Source of the DNA: Phaeosaccion multiseriatum
Lineage: Eukaryota; Ochrophyta, other classes
Direction of reading: 5' to 3'
DNA: 64,000 nucleotides
Assembly: GCA_965112735.1 (NCBI GenBank)
Contig: OZ218961.1
Location: 2,108,001 to 2,172,000, forward strand
Shown in pieces: positions 12,101-22,455 of the stretch. How positions within the stretch are numbered: the first letter of the stretch is position 1; each line of letters begins with the position of its first letter. The position numbers were made by a program, and so were the translations under genes. The notes under the pieces were generated by a model. The model was given only the letters and a program-made list of their open reading frames with translations. It was not told the origin of the DNA and searched no databases.

Positions 12101-12944
12101 TGCGACCGAGCAGCCCAGGAAGGGCGAGGGCCACTTGCTTCAAGGAATCAACCTTCATCTCCGCCACAAAGACATCTGTGAGTGCCTGCATGTCGGCGAG
12201 AGAGGTGGTGAGCATGCTACTCTCCCACGCGCGCTCGTCGTACAGCGACACGTACTCCTCCTCGGTCAGGCCCATGGCCCCCATGAACCAGTCTCGCTTA
12301 GCCCCCATGGGCCCAACGGTGATGGCTGCTGCATGTTGGCGAGGGGCCTGTGGTCGAGGTGCTTGCGGCCTCTTCGCTACAGGGATCCTTTCTACAAGGG
12401 TGAGGCCAAAGTCGCCCTGCTCGTCATCCTCCTCCTCGTCATCATCCTCATCATCCTCATCCTCATCATCACCGCTTCCGTTCTTCTCCTCCCCCTCCAT
12501 CTTGCTCGTCATGTTCTTGACCATCGTCTTGTCTGTGTTGTTGTCGTCCTCTTCTCCTTCTTCGTCTGCGTCTTTGAAGGCTTTTGCCCATGCTATCCCC
12601 CTCGTCTTGCCGCCTCTCCAAATGCCATCCCCGCTAAATCCCTTTCTATTTCTACTGCTACTGCTGCTGCTGCTGCTGCTGCAGCAGCAGCTGCTAAAGC
12701 TACACGTCCCTTCCCAGCCCCCCTCTGCCGTCCGAATCCCGCCTCTGCTGCCACCATGATTGCCGCCACTACGCCCCCCCGCAAAATACAGAGCTTGCCC
12801 CCTTCTCTGTGGATATGGCCGTAGCGGAGCATGGGCTGAGAAGCCCTCGATCTGTGGGAGGAGCGGCAGCTGGAGCGCTGAGATGCCGACAAGCAGGAGA
12901 GGGAGGAGGGACTCCCATGGCCTGACCCTCCGTGAGCGCGGCAT
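9195..12944 (-). CDS. Plastid-targeted protein with ~8 novel helical modules (family member A)
   Basis: Single-exon frame of 1249 residues from the ATG at 12944; the open frame continues 80 codons upstream, but this ATG is followed by a good presequence: basic start, hydrophobic stretch (LLPLLLVGISALQLPLL), then GFSAHAP, resembling the red-lineage plastid cleavage motif. A low-complexity acidic stretch follows (about 12420-12580). From about 12303 down to 9270 there are about eight modules of ~117 residues, one of them shortened. Each starts with a W-F/E-LG-EW pattern, has T-S-L-x-x-M in the middle, then LP-x-LLG, a basic P-R-L-x-R-L, and ends G-I-x-P-x-F-x-x-HA-x-x-VC. Between modules 7 and 8 lies a Gly/Ala/Thr insert built from the dispersed VGDTA-coding motif (9660-9915). 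I do not recognise the family. The LP-x-LLG and R-L-x-x-x-G pattern loosely recalls mTERF-type repeats, so organelle nucleic-acid binding is a guess. A paralogue lies at 34073-38136. Confidence 0.85.
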   Translation of the reverse strand: MPRSRRVRPWESLLPLLLVGISALQLPLLPQIEGFSAHAPLRPYPQRRGQALYFAGGRSGGNHGGSRGGIRTAEGGWEGTCSFSSCCCSSSSSSSSSRNRKGFSGDGIWRGGKTRGIAWAKAFKDADEEGEEDDNNTDKTMVKNMTSKMEGEEKNGSGDDEDEDDEDDDEEEDDEQGDFGLTLVERIPVAKRPQAPRPQAPRQHAAAITVGPMGAKRDWFMGAMGLTEEEYVSLYDERAWESSMLTTSLADMQALTDVFVAEMKVDSLKQVALALPGLLGRSIEVTVRPRIARIKETGTEAVFAKYAHPLCTIPGNDEFEDWVSLMRVRDCFIDELGLVEADWTYLCDTPGKKKRLRNADIGEVRRLVELLMEMDDVTERDIGLKLPALLGRNLEGKIRLRLNRMFELGHMPSFKKHGRRVCKTENDAKFENWVWRLPRRPEGDLMEAKKKWLLEEMEVTEREWDGTLLVLSAKARLRKATLFAMKNLAAVLLEQMEGATVRAVGLELLNCRTLRVEEDVLPKLEKLRAAGLQPDFGKHWWMVLRPTNDDEFDFWLQQMGENMEAKKVWFTETLGVPQSQWKILRDEQKYDLTLRATSLEHMQELTAVLLEAFSDATVEDVAMLLPRLLPMADLNKVVKPRLARLWELGVEPVFKGHALQVCKAVDDEDFERLLVEGVPKTEEELLEDKRRWFVEDLGGDPEAWDALVATPKGKAGVTNRGLQWLRAMTTFLAEELDDCTAPEVALALPEYVGAEVRMVDAKARVARLRSFKGLSLTLEAHGKALCEASSEETFDMRALGPELLWKEKRTWFQDELKVTTVSLNKICKNETWDRCLKSTPLGVLKAMAKTMLEENEAMAAQQAIQQEGSKKKPPTGRQLVIQQTKATKDVGMALAETFEALEKKRAWFLESLLVLEEEWQRLLLSPKYEKLIRTTSLEQMQALVQYVMDELADAGAREVGQMLPDMLGVSVEGSMKPKIERLKSQGIRPNFKRHARVCCTPLHDSVSSRFVSGDTAVGDTAVGGATTAAAAAAEGGGGADGDTAVGGTTTAAAAEGGGADGDTAVDGTTTAAAAAGGGGGGDGDTAAAAVGGTATDSSSSSTTTTTVPALETKKAWFLKEFGLTEQEWEEEVLDAPTWKMRLTSTSLQKMKDVSALVLSMEGANRRQVGLLLKRLLVPSIDKTIIPRLEGMRELGITPNFHAHARKLCSTGTTTADFLNSVETQAATEDNAIASPAGGIEASPSRRQGA
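9660..9915 (-). repeat. In-frame insert made of dispersed motif plus CTG/CTC triplets
   Basis: Several copies of the element TATCACCAACTGCTG alternating with CTG and CTC triplet runs, inside the coding frame of the helical-module gene. Read on the minus strand it codes GDTAV-, TTTAAAA- and Gly-rich blocks. It separates two otherwise well-formed modules, which suggests DNA-level insertion and amplification rather than protein design. Confidence 0.85.
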
Positions 12945-13670
12945 GGCTACCAGAGCGCGCCTGCCTCTTGTCGGACTCAGAAGGCAATGAAGGCGCTTGT
13001 TTTCTGTATGGAGGGATGAGGAGTATACAGTGCAAGAAAAGTTAGGGAGGGAGGTGAGGACGCAGGGCGAGGGGAGGCGAAAAGGAGAAGATGAGGGTGA
13101 GAATGAGAGAAGAGGAAGGGCCAGGCCAAGCGAAGGGAGGGGAAGACAAGATCTTGAGAGGAGGGAGGGGAAGAAGGGGAGCAAAGGAAACTAAAAGATG
13201 AGGTGTTTAATCGGTGTTTGGCTTCCCAACCCTTCCCCTTCCCCCCACCTAAATAACACTACTCTGAGCCCAGGACAGCCCATAAAGACTTACCACAGGG
13301 GTCTCTGGGTTCAATGCTATAGTCCTTGTCCTGTGGCCTAGCCGCCCTCAGCATACAACAGGCGAACCCGTGTGTGTGTGGGTCTGTGTGGCGTCGATCG
13401 AAGTGGTAGGAGATGTCAGTATGGAAACCCTTGGGGAAACGCCATTGGTGCTCCAGTCCTCCAGGCAAAAACAAAAATAAATAATAAAATGCACGAGGGG
13501 ACGGTGAAAAGGCACAAATCTGCAGCAGGGACTTGCCGCGAGGATCTGAGCACGCCTCTCTCGGACTCTGAGGAAGATAGTGGCGCCGATGAGGAAGATA
13601 GTGGTGCTGAATCGAGTGAAGATGGTGGGCGGCAGGAGAGGGCTTCTTTGAAGCTTGTCACAACAAGGTC
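12945..13670. promoter_or_regulatory. Upstream region of the helical-module gene
   Basis: About 700 bases between the inferred ATG at 12944 (minus gene) and the decayed ankyrin-like gene. It is purine-rich on the plus strand near 13030-13195, so it would give a pyrimidine-rich 5' leader or upstream coding for the minus gene. I see no TATA-like element I would defend and no other gene. Confidence 0.3.
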
Positions 13671-14640
13671 TTGGCGAATCCAGCGCTGGTCCGGGCCGTG
13701 TTGGAGAATGTGGGAGAGGGACATTTCCTCCTCGTGGCAGGTACGAGCAAGGAGTGGAGGGGCCGCTTCAGTCATCTGTACCCATGCTTGAAGACACCCT
13801 TGTCGTCTGTGGTCAGCTCTGCAGAGCGTGTGAGATGGGCCATGCGTCAAGGCCTGGCGCTCCGCTACGAGCCCTTCGAGGCGGGTGCCAGGTACGGAGA
13901 TCTCGAAGCGTGGAAGACAATTGCACCTCATTCACGTGGCTTCTCCTGGGCAAGAGGAACACTCTGTACGGCAACGGAATCATGGCCTGAGTATTCTTAA
14001 GTGGATGCGTTCCCAAGGAGATTGGCCGGATAAAAATCTTGGTGGAGAGGCTGGGCGGCATGGGAATCTGGAGATGTTGCGTTGGCTGCTTTCAGAGGGA
14101 CTGCAACAGGGCTGGCATGGGTGGGCACCACCCCTACCTTCTGCCCGTGATCGAGTATAACTCTCCAATAATCCACCCACGGGAGCTTGGCTGGAGGAGG
14201 GCGAAGGTGGAGAGTGGTGCGGGGGGGCTGAAGCTGCTGCGCACGCAGGTCAACTTGAGGCTCTGCAGTTCCTCCATGCGTACGACCGCCACCTCACCAC
14301 ACCTCGGCGATTGGGACGCAAGGGTGTGTGAGGCTGCGAGGCTGCAGTGGTGGGGGCCAACAAGAGCCTCGCAATGCTCAAGTGGCTCCGATCAGAGGAA
14401 GTACAGTGTGAGTGGGACGAAGTTTCCTGCCCGCAGTTTATCAGGAACGGGGGATTGCGTGATACGTGGGACATCAGTGACGGCGTCTTCGAGGACATTT
14501 AAGCAGTGGGTGCATGACAACGGCTGCCCTTGCTACTGCGAGGACTGGTCTGAGGAAGAGGAAGAGTTTTTGAGATGGAGGCAGGACGGGTCGGAAGACT
14601 GCCCCCGAGGCCGTGGGCAAGTAGGTTAGGGGGGTATCGA
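13671..14640 (+). pseudogene. Decayed ankyrin-like protein (brown-algal/EsV-1-199-like type)
   Basis: Frame 13671-14000 begins MANPALVRAVLENVG and continues HFLLVAGTSKEWRG, a head I associate with large stramenopile families of ankyrin-like proteins. Ankyrin-like pieces follow in other frames: LSILKWMRSQGDW and GRHGNLEMLRWLLSEG (about 13984-14100), GQLEALQFLHAYD (about 14245-14285) and LAMLKWLRSEEVQ (about 14365-14405). At least three frame changes and several stops separate them, one near 13977. No introns explain the shifts. I read it as a degraded gene, with sequencing indels as an alternative for some shifts. Family naming rests on memory of pattern only. Confidence 0.55.
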
Positions 14641-15058
14641 GGGGCTGGACGATGCGATAGAGCTGTCTTTGTTGTCTGGTGAGATCTCCTTCCTTCTGTC
14701 AGTGTACATGTGCTCCTCCAGAGCCTTTGGTAGTGGAGCAGAGCGGAGCCTTGCGCCCCTAGCTTTACAAGAACGCGATGCATCGGAAACTAGAACTACC
14801 TTCCTCTCATGAGCCATCTTGACCTTCCTTTGCTGGCACTGCTATAGGACCGGAGGACATTAGGCTCTGGGTGGCGTGATACAACAGCGCCAGACAATTA
14901 AGTGGCTCCAAGCGATAAGCACAGCAAGCAAGGAGAACTCACCCAGGCTTGTAAGGGGACATGAGTAGAGTAGGAAAGACGAAAGATGGTGGGACCTTCC
15001 AATAATGACACACGCTAAACGCGCAGCGCTGGGCAACTTCTCATCTCACTCTCTCTCT

Positions 15059-15105
<47 letters not shown>

Positions 15106-15227
15106 CTGTATTCTCTCTCGTCCTCCGCGGGCTCGCTCTCCCCCTCGCGAGCGCGCTCTCTCTCTCTCCCTCTCCCCTCTTCCCTCTCATCGCTCGTCTC
15201 CTCCCCCCCCAAAAAAGAGCCCTTGCG
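14641..15227. other. No gene seen; CT/GT-rich leader
   Basis: Nothing with coding character. Ends with a CT run, a short GT run and then a CT/CTCG-rich stretch (15040-15200), like the leaders seen before other starts here. Confidence 0.4.
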
Positions 15228-15440
15228 ATGGGGGGGTGCGCGGCAAAGCTCTCCCGTCGCCGCTCGGGCGGCGCGGCGAAGGAAGACGACATCTGGCCAC
15301 CAGCGCGTATGCTTCCGGTGCCGGGTGCTGCTCCCTGTTCAGAGCACAACCACCGTCGTGAGGAGAAAGCAAGCCCCCCCCGCGAGCGGACGGCTGAGGG
15401 TGAGGGTGAGGGTGGGCCCCCCAAAGGCCCGGGATATTGA
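15228..15440 (+). CDS. Possible small N-myristoylated protein
   Basis: Starts MGGCAAKLSRRRSGG, a textbook shape for N-myristoylation at Gly2 with palmitoylation at Cys4 and a basic patch, so it may be membrane-anchored. As written it is 70 residues. A one-base change in the C-run at about 15418-15425 would join it to a second acidic stretch (REDEESNTLDKSAPW) ending at a stop at 15532-15534, making about 102 residues. I do not recognise a family. A chance open frame in GC-rich DNA is possible. Confidence 0.35.
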   Translation: MGGCAAKLSRRRSGGAAKEDDIWPPARMLPVPGAAPCSEHNHRREEKASPPRERTAEGEGEGGPPKGPGY

Positions 15441-17296
15441 GGCCCTTTTCAAACGCGAGGATGAGGAGTCCAATACGCTGGACAAGTCCGCTCCCTGGAG
15501 CGGTTTGGAGGCGGCGGTCGAGGCCGTGTCTTAGTGCTCGGGTCAGAATGAAGTGGATGGACATGCTTCGAGGGATGAAGCGAGTCCAGCAGAACTGCCT
15601 CAGTCAGGTCGTGTGCAAGGCAGCGCGAGGCAGCTGAGAGGGGCGCGCGAGCAGCGCGGACTCAGCGACTCGACCATCGATCGGCTGCTTTGAAGTTTGT
15701 GGCTCTGAATGACGTACAGGTACTTGGTGGGAATACCAACGTGCGTGCGCGTGCTGTCATCGTTTTGCCTTCTGGGAAGCGATGTGCCGTCTGTTTGGCG
15801 CAGGAAGGCGGCTGAGGCGGGGGGAAGGGCCGTTTCGTCGCCCTGTTTGTCCACAATTGGCAGCTCTATTCCCCAAACCCTTGGCGCCGGCTCCGCGCTC
15901 AACAACCAACGGCCTCAGAGAGGAGAGAGGAGCGCCTTAGCTAGACTAACGTGGAATTTGGGTGGGCAGGGGGGGAGGGGCAGGAGGGGGACGACTGGCA
16001 CGCACGCACACACATACATACACGTCGGCAGACAGCTAGGAAGTCAGGTAGCGTGCCTACTAGTAGCGTGACGGCTCCGGCGGGGCAGAGAGAGAGAGAG
16101 AGAGAGAGCTAGAGAGGTGTATGGGTAGGCAGACCGAGAAAGGGAGAGCGGGGCACACGGGCAGGCGCAGGGGTGGAGCCCAGAGCTAGCTACTTTTGTC
16201 CGCAAGACGAGTCGCACCCACGAGTCGCACACCAGAGGGGGCCATGTCTACGGACACTTGCTGCACAGGCAGGGGCACTTTCTATAGGACATGTATTATT
16301 AAGCCTGCTTTTACGTTTGCCTCTGTGCACGTGATGCGTGCGTGCGTGTGCCACGCCGCGCCCAGGGGATAGTGATTCCCTCCACCATGATACTAGAATA
16401 CAGTTACTTACGGTTACAAGTACAACCCCCCCGGTAAAGAACTGGTACTGTACGTACTGTCCACACTTCCCTCCCCCCACCCCACCCCCCTGCCTCCCTG
16501 CCCCTCCTCCCTCCCAAACTTGCCTTTCGGGCTGTTGCCTCCGACCTCCACCAGCGACACGTGGAGGGGTGTGGGTGGTAAGTGCGAATGATTTGCCACG
16601 AAGACCTCTCCCCCCTCGGGTCTTGCGCCCTTCCCCAGACACCCTCTTATCTATCCTACACTCTCCAAACCCCACCCCCACCCCTCCTCTCCTCTCCTCC
16701 GATGAATAAACACATTCGTAACTTAAAACTTAAACCGGCCACTCCTCAAACCTGCGTTCAAAACAAAAACTTAAAATCGGCACAGCACGAAGTGTCAAGT
16801 GCCGCGACTATACGGTATATATATACCCATACACACATCATTTCATACCGTCCCTCGTCCACACAGATACATACACATGTATACACACCACCATACACGG
16901 CATTCCTCTCTCCTTTCTGTTGGTCCACTGTTGGTCCGCTGTTGGTCCACTGTCTCCACTGCTCTCCAGCTGTTGGTCCACTATTGGCGAGGTGGGTGAG
17001 CTGTGGACGGCATGTGTTGTTGTCAACTGTTGTCAACTGTTGCCGATGTCATGTTGCCCGAGGTGGGTGAAACTGTCGACTGTTGTCCGCTGTCCGCTGC
17101 GTACTCATCCTCACGCCACCCGACCTTACTCTCGCCCCCGCTCTGCTCTGGTCTGCCCTTGTCTGCTCCATTGCTCAGTCCCCCCCCAGCTTCTTCTCCC
17201 TCTTCTCTGCTTCGCTATGCTCCACTCTGCCTTGCTTTGCTTCGCTTGTGTGCTGCTGCTTTTCTTTGCGCCGCTCTCCTCCCCTCCCGGTGAAGG
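15441..17296. other. Long stretch without a recognisable gene
   Basis: No frame has convincing protein character beyond the possible tail of the preceding small frame. Contains GA runs (16085-16110), AT-richer DNA around 16700-16860 and a cluster of GTTGGTCCACTG repeats with internal inverted copies at 16917-16985. Confidence 0.45.
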
Positions 17297-17416
17297 CCCG
17301 AAAGGCAAGGCAAGTGCCGCGTGCAAAGGCTACATGTGCCCCGATTTGATCTGCAGGGCAGTCAGGATCGGGGTACATGAAGCCCTTTGGACGCCACACT
17401 TGCCTTGCCTTTCGGG
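17297..17416 (+). other. Imperfect ~50-bp inverted repeat (hairpin)
   Basis: Left arm 17297-17345 starts CCCGAAAGGCAAGGCAAGTG; right arm 17367-17416 ends ACTTGCCTTGCCTTTCGGG, its complement, with a few mismatches in the middle. The loop is about 21 bases. Size and shape are those of a microRNA precursor or small hairpin-type repeat. A partial copy of the arm (ACTTGCCTTTCGGG) occurs near 16517. Confidence 0.6.
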
Positions 17417-17653
17417 TGGTGGGGGAAGAGAGGAAATAGACGGCACAGGACGGCGTCAATTACGGCAAGATGAAAGCAACGACACGAGCGAAGCAGAGCG
17501 AGACAGAGCTCCTGGCGCGTCACCCCATCCCGTCGCCGCCTTCCCATTCCCCCCCTCCACTCGCTGCAGCCCATCAAAATCGATGCCAATTCAATCATCG
17601 CAGCGTCCCCTCCTCTCTTCCGCTCGCAGCTGCCCAAGATTCGTCCACCCATA

Positions 17654-18036
17654 CTACTCCACCCAGGCCATCCACTCGAGGTTCTCAAACGCAGATGTCA
17701 GCCCCGCCCCATGCGACGCCCCTGCTCCAGCCGCAGCCCCTCCTCCTCTTCCTCCTCCACCTCCTCCTCCTCCTCCCTCTCCCGCTCCTCCTCCTCCTCC
17801 CTCTCCCGCTCCTCCTCCCTCTCCCGCTCCTCCTCCGTTCATCTCATTCTCAACGCCTGAGTGTGCTTGCCGAACTCGTCGCCCAAACTCGCGCGTCTTG
17901 TCCGCTGTCCCCTTAGACGCCTCTCGAGCCCTTTTCGCGGGCCTCCTTGCGCTGGAGTCAGAAGAAGGAGCCGCCGCCCCTCTCGTGTTCATATTGGCCT
18001 TCGACAGCTGCTGCTGCTGCCCTTGCTGTACCACCA

Positions 18037-18071
<35 letters not shown>

Positions 18072-18574
18072 ACTTGCAACAAGTAAAGCTGACGCTGTCG
18101 TTTGTGCTCCACCAACATGTCAAGGTACTGCTGCCTCTGCTGCTGCATCACCAACTGCGGCTCCTGTTGAGCCTGCTGCTCGTGCCACAGTTGAGGCTCC
18201 TGCCTCTCCTGCTTTTGCCTCCTCGACATGCACTTGCACACCTTCCCCTTGCGGCCGGAGGATGAGTAGGCCCAGCTGAATCTGGGCGAGCTGGCGTCGC
18301 ACTGCCCCGTGGGAACAACACCTGTGGGTACGCTCTGTCCGCTCTCACCGGAGGGCCCATCGACGCGAGGACGGCGTTGGGGCGGCAGACGCATGGAAGA
18401 CATGTTGGTGGTACGGTCTGTGTGTTGGCGTTGGCGAGGAGGCGCTTGCTCTCCCTCCTCCTCCTCCTCCTCCTCCTCCTGTGCATACCGAGGCCTCCGC
18501 CTCTTGCGCAGCACCATCCCACCAGTCCTTCCAGCGGCGGCCGTTGCGCTCCTGTAGAAGGAGGGGTATTGCAT
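17654..18574 (-). CDS. Q-rich low-complexity protein, unknown function
   Basis: Frame of 306 residues from the ATG at 18574 (MQYPSFYRSATAAAG); an open frame continues upstream. It has a basic stretch (VLRKRRRPRYAQ) followed by Glu run, a segment with KVCKCMSRRQKQERQ, then long Gln-rich helix-prone stretches (EHKRQRQLYLLQVQQQ) and a Gly-rich tail ending NLEWMAWVE. Composition resembles transcription-regulator-like or RNA-binding low-complexity proteins. One Gln run contains the dispersed motif read as QLVVQQ (18026-18041). The opposite strand is also open, so coding status is uncertain. Confidence 0.45.
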
Positions 18575-18866
18575 GGGCGTGGGGCATATGCGTGGGTTCG
18601 TGCGTGTGTAGGGGGGGTGGGGTGGGGTCGGAGAGAGAAGGCGGAGAACGAAAATGAGAAGATCAGCTTGCTTCGAGTGCTTCCACTGCTTGTGAGGCAC
18701 GGAGAAGGGAGCGGGCGAGGAGGGGAGGGCCCCAAGAGGGAGGTGAGGTGCGAGAGGAAAGGATAGATAAGGGGTGAACACGACACGCACACGGATGGGA
18801 CATGCCCACCAAGATACTAACGACGCTTCCTCCTTAGGGAGCTCCTTAGGGAGGAGCACGGCCTAC

Positions 18867-20779
18867 CTACTGCAGTTCCCTCGTGACATGACACTCACTA
18901 CCTCCCTGCGCAAACCCGCTCGGAAACCCTCCTTCGTACCTTTCACCCAGGGGCGAGGCGGCCGCTCGCTGGGCCAGGACCTTGCTCTCGCCGCCCTCCT
19001 GCTCCTCCTGTCCCTCCTCCTTGCCCTCGCCCTTGCTCTGGCCCTTGCTCTGGCCCTTGCTCTGGCCTTTGCCCGCCGCCACCGGAATGTTCTCTGCCCC
19101 TTCGCCTTCGCCACTGCGGTCTCCGCCACTGACATCATCTCCGTCACGGCCGTCATCGTCATCGAGAGGGGCAAGGGTCCACTGGCCACACACGGGGGAG
19201 GACGCTGCCCAAGCTGCTATTCCTCCTGGTGTATCACCAACTGCTGCTGGTGCTGCTGGTGCTACTGCCGCTGGTGCTGCTACTGCTTTCCCTCCTGGTG
19301 TGACTGGCGTTGCTGCTCGTAGTGGTGCTGCTGCGACTGCTGGTGATACTGCTGCTGCTGCTCCACTGCCACTCATCCCCATGTCCTCCTCCCCCAACCA
19401 TCCCCCCACGCTCGACTCGGAGGAAGAAGGCGAAGACTCCACCCTGACAGCCGCTTGAGCCACACGGCGCTCCCAGTAATTAAACATGGGCTGGAGTTGC
19501 CTGATTCTAAACATGTTGTACACATAAGTAGGGTGGCTCGTCCCCTCGGGGCCCGCCTGGTGCCGCTCAGCCTCGGTGTTCAGTTCCCGAATCTCTCGTT
19601 CGATCTTGTCCCTCCACCAGGAGCATCGCTGAAGATCGGGCATTCGCATCAGCGTGCCAGTGTCGACGGTGACAGTGTCAGTGTCGGTGTAGAAGGTGAA
19701 GGTGGTGCTGTCGTCTGCGTCGGTTTCGGCATCTGTGAGCCGCGCCTCTGGAAGCGGTAGCTCTGAGAGCGGCACCCTTTGCTGCCTCGGTGGCCTCGGC
19801 TCTGGCGGAGGGAGACTCGTCCGAGTAGTAGGAGGAGGAAGAGAAGGAGGGGGAGGCGGAGGACGGGAAAGAGAAGAAGCGCTTCCGAAGGCTGGGGCTG
19901 CGGTGCGGGTGGTGAGCTCCGACGGCTCCGATGAGGGGCTGCACAGGGAAGACGGACGGCCGGTGCGTGTGCTGCCATCCCTGGCCCTCCTGCTGGAGGT
20001 GGTGGTGCTGCTGCTACTGCTGCTGCTGCTTCTGGTGGTGGTGGTGGTGCTGCGGCTGCTGGTGGTGGGGGGGGTAGCGTAGTCGGTAATGATGCCCGTG
20101 CTGCCGCTGGACCTCCGGTAAGAGTCGTAGGGAATGTCCGCCGACAGGTGGTACGGAGAGAGCGACACTCGTCTCACACTATGGGACGGGGGGGAGAGGG
20201 AGGGAGGGAGAGAGGAAGCGCAGTGGGAGAGCGGTGCGGCCGAAGTGAGGAGAGGAGGGGGCAGAGGGAGCGGTTCGACAACACAGAGAGATGCAGAAGA
20301 GAGAGAGGGAGAGCAGCGGAGAGAGAAAGAGAGGCCTTCTTCGTTTCCCACCTTAAGGGCGCAGCGCCGTTGAGCTCATTTCCCGAGTTCTGCAGCACGT
20401 TCACCGCAGGTCCCTTCCCGCCTCCACTCCCCGGCACCGAAACGATGCGTGCGGGGGAGGCGCTTGAAGCGCACAAGTCACGCCTGGAGGAGTCGAGGGA
20501 CTCCGGAGTGGATGGATCGCGCAAGGCGAACGTTACGTGCGGTTTCCTGTTGTCGCCTGCCGCTATGTCTTCTTCTTTCCTCCCAAACGGCCGGTCTGCA
20601 CTTGGCACAGCCTTTCGGTGAGGATGGAGGATGGGCGACAGGGTGAGATTCAAGAACGCATCCTCCGCCGTTGCTACTGCCTCTTGCTCCTGAGTCCGAT
20701 GGTGTCCCCCCTTCGTTCTAACGCCCCGCTCCCCCTTGCGAGCCTTCTTCAGGAGCGCCCCAAACCCTCCTGGACTCAT
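18867..20779 (-). CDS. Orphan protein, two exons, unknown function
   Basis: Model: exon 1 20779-20352, intron 20351-20179 (GTGGGA...CATAG, pyrimidine-rich before the acceptor), exon 2 20178-18867; phases match and give 579 residues from MSPGGFGALLKKARKG. Exon 1 holds HPHRKAVPSADRPFG and KPHVTFALRD. Exon 2 is Ser/Thr/Pro-rich, then has one compact, clearly non-repetitive segment with RCSWWRDKIEREIRELN and YNMFRIRQLQPMFNYWERR, which looks like a helical interaction module. An Ala/Val insert comes from the dispersed motif (AAVGDTPGG, 19231-19247). No family recognised. Confidence 0.6.
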
Positions 20780-21247
20780 GGTTGAGCTTGGGGTACGCGG
20801 AGCTGGTGCGAGGGTCCGCTCTCCGCTCTTGCGCTTCGCAACCGCGTTCAGCACGGGAAGAGAGCAGAATGCGTTATCAAGAGAGATAGTTTAAGAGGTT
20901 GTGCGAAACAGCGCTGCTGAAGCGACAAGATGGTCGAGGATAGCACAGTCCCTTCCGATGAAATGATACGCACACACGTTGTGTGAAAGGAACAATTTTC
21001 AGTATGTCAGCAACATGTGAGAGGTGTATGGGCTAAATGTCCCTTCCCTTCAACCACTTGACCCATCTGAGAAGGAAGCTGAGAAGCCACGAGCTTATAA
21101 CCTATAAACACGGCTACCCTTTGAGGGCGTCAAAGAGGAGCCATTTTCCATGCAATACGATAGATAGCGCGTCGCTCTCTCTCATCACCTTCTCCTCAAG
21201 CGGAGGGATAGACCCTCGAAAGTTGGACAGAGGACGGAGGAGGGAGC
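20780..21247. promoter_or_regulatory. Divergent promoter region
   Basis: The orphan gene (-) and TFIIH p62 (+) start on opposite sides of this 468-base stretch. It is less GC-rich and less repetitive than the rest of the window, as expected for a shared promoter. No specific element is claimed. Confidence 0.45.
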
Positions 21248-22424
21248 ATGTCCGTCCTCGGGGGGGCTCCGATTGACCTCAAAGCAGGCGAAGATGTGGT
21301 GATGACCATCCCCGCCAGCCACAAGGGTGGGCTGGGCACGCTGTACATCACGTCGCTGAGGCTGCTTTGGACAGCGGTGGACGCACAGGCCTCACAGCAA
21401 CGGGTGCGTGTGAGGCTGCTGCTTTGTGTCTTATCTTCCCTGAGAGGAGCAGCTGGGTATGCACACAGATTTTACTTCACCATGCATTGCAGTAGGTAGT
21501 GAGAGGGGGGGAAGCTCGGACCACCCCTCCTCCTTTCAGATCCTGCACGTCTTTCCCTCCCTTCCTCCATATCCCTCCCTCTCACTCTCCCCCTTCCCCA
21601 CCCGCTCCCTCTCCCTCCCCTTCCCTCTCACCTCCCTCTCCCCTCTGCCCTCTACTCTCCTCTCCACCCCCGTCCCTCTTCCTTCTCATCTCCCTCTCCC
21701 CGCCGCAGGTGGAGCTAGCATGGGCGCAGGTCAAGAAGCACCAGGTCTCTCCCGCCAAAATGAAGAACGCGAAGCTCAAAATCGTGCCGGAGATACTCGA
21801 TGTGGACAGCGGATCCTCCACAGAAGGTTGGTGAAGTGCCGGTGCTAAGAATCTTCTTAAATCTTATCTGGAGAGTGATGGAGATAGGTGATTTATCCCC
21901 TCTGGTCGTGAACGTCTGGCCTCCTGATTGATGAGGGAAGTGGGCCCGTCACCGACTGACGTAGCGACGAGGTACCGAGAAGGCAAGCCCAAGTCAATGG
22001 AAGGGATGGCGCCTTGTGTTTTAAAAAAACTCTGCTGTCTCGGTCTCTTGCTGACGACCCCCAACCCCTCTCTGCTACGTGCCTCTCTCTCTCTCCGTAT
22101 CACCAACTGGTACGCACACAGGCAAGGGGTTTGTGTTTGATATCCTGGACGGGGTGGACGAAAACGATGAAGACCAACCTGCGAAGGAGGTCAGTTCAGT
22201 CCAGTTCGCCACCCGACACCAGGCACTGACAGTTTCAGTTTTGTGTTTCATCTCGCCAATCATCTCAGGCAGGCCAGATAGAAGTCCCTCCTTCGTCCAA
22301 TGACGCCTCCTCCTGTCTACATCCCCCCCCCCCCCCATACATACCCACACGCACGCACCCACCCACACTCGAACACACGCACACACGCACGAACACGCAC
22401 GCATGTCCACCCATATCCCACCCC

Positions 22425-22455
<31 letters not shown>

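Noticed and set aside
11233-12824. Two overlapping plus-strand frames of about 500 codons
   Set aside because: Also antisense to the helical-module gene and without recognisable motifs.
13290-13330. tRNA-like B box (GGGTTCAATGC)
   Set aside because: No matching A box, acceptor stem or anticodon arm could be found around it. I saw no tRNA or rRNA gene in the window.
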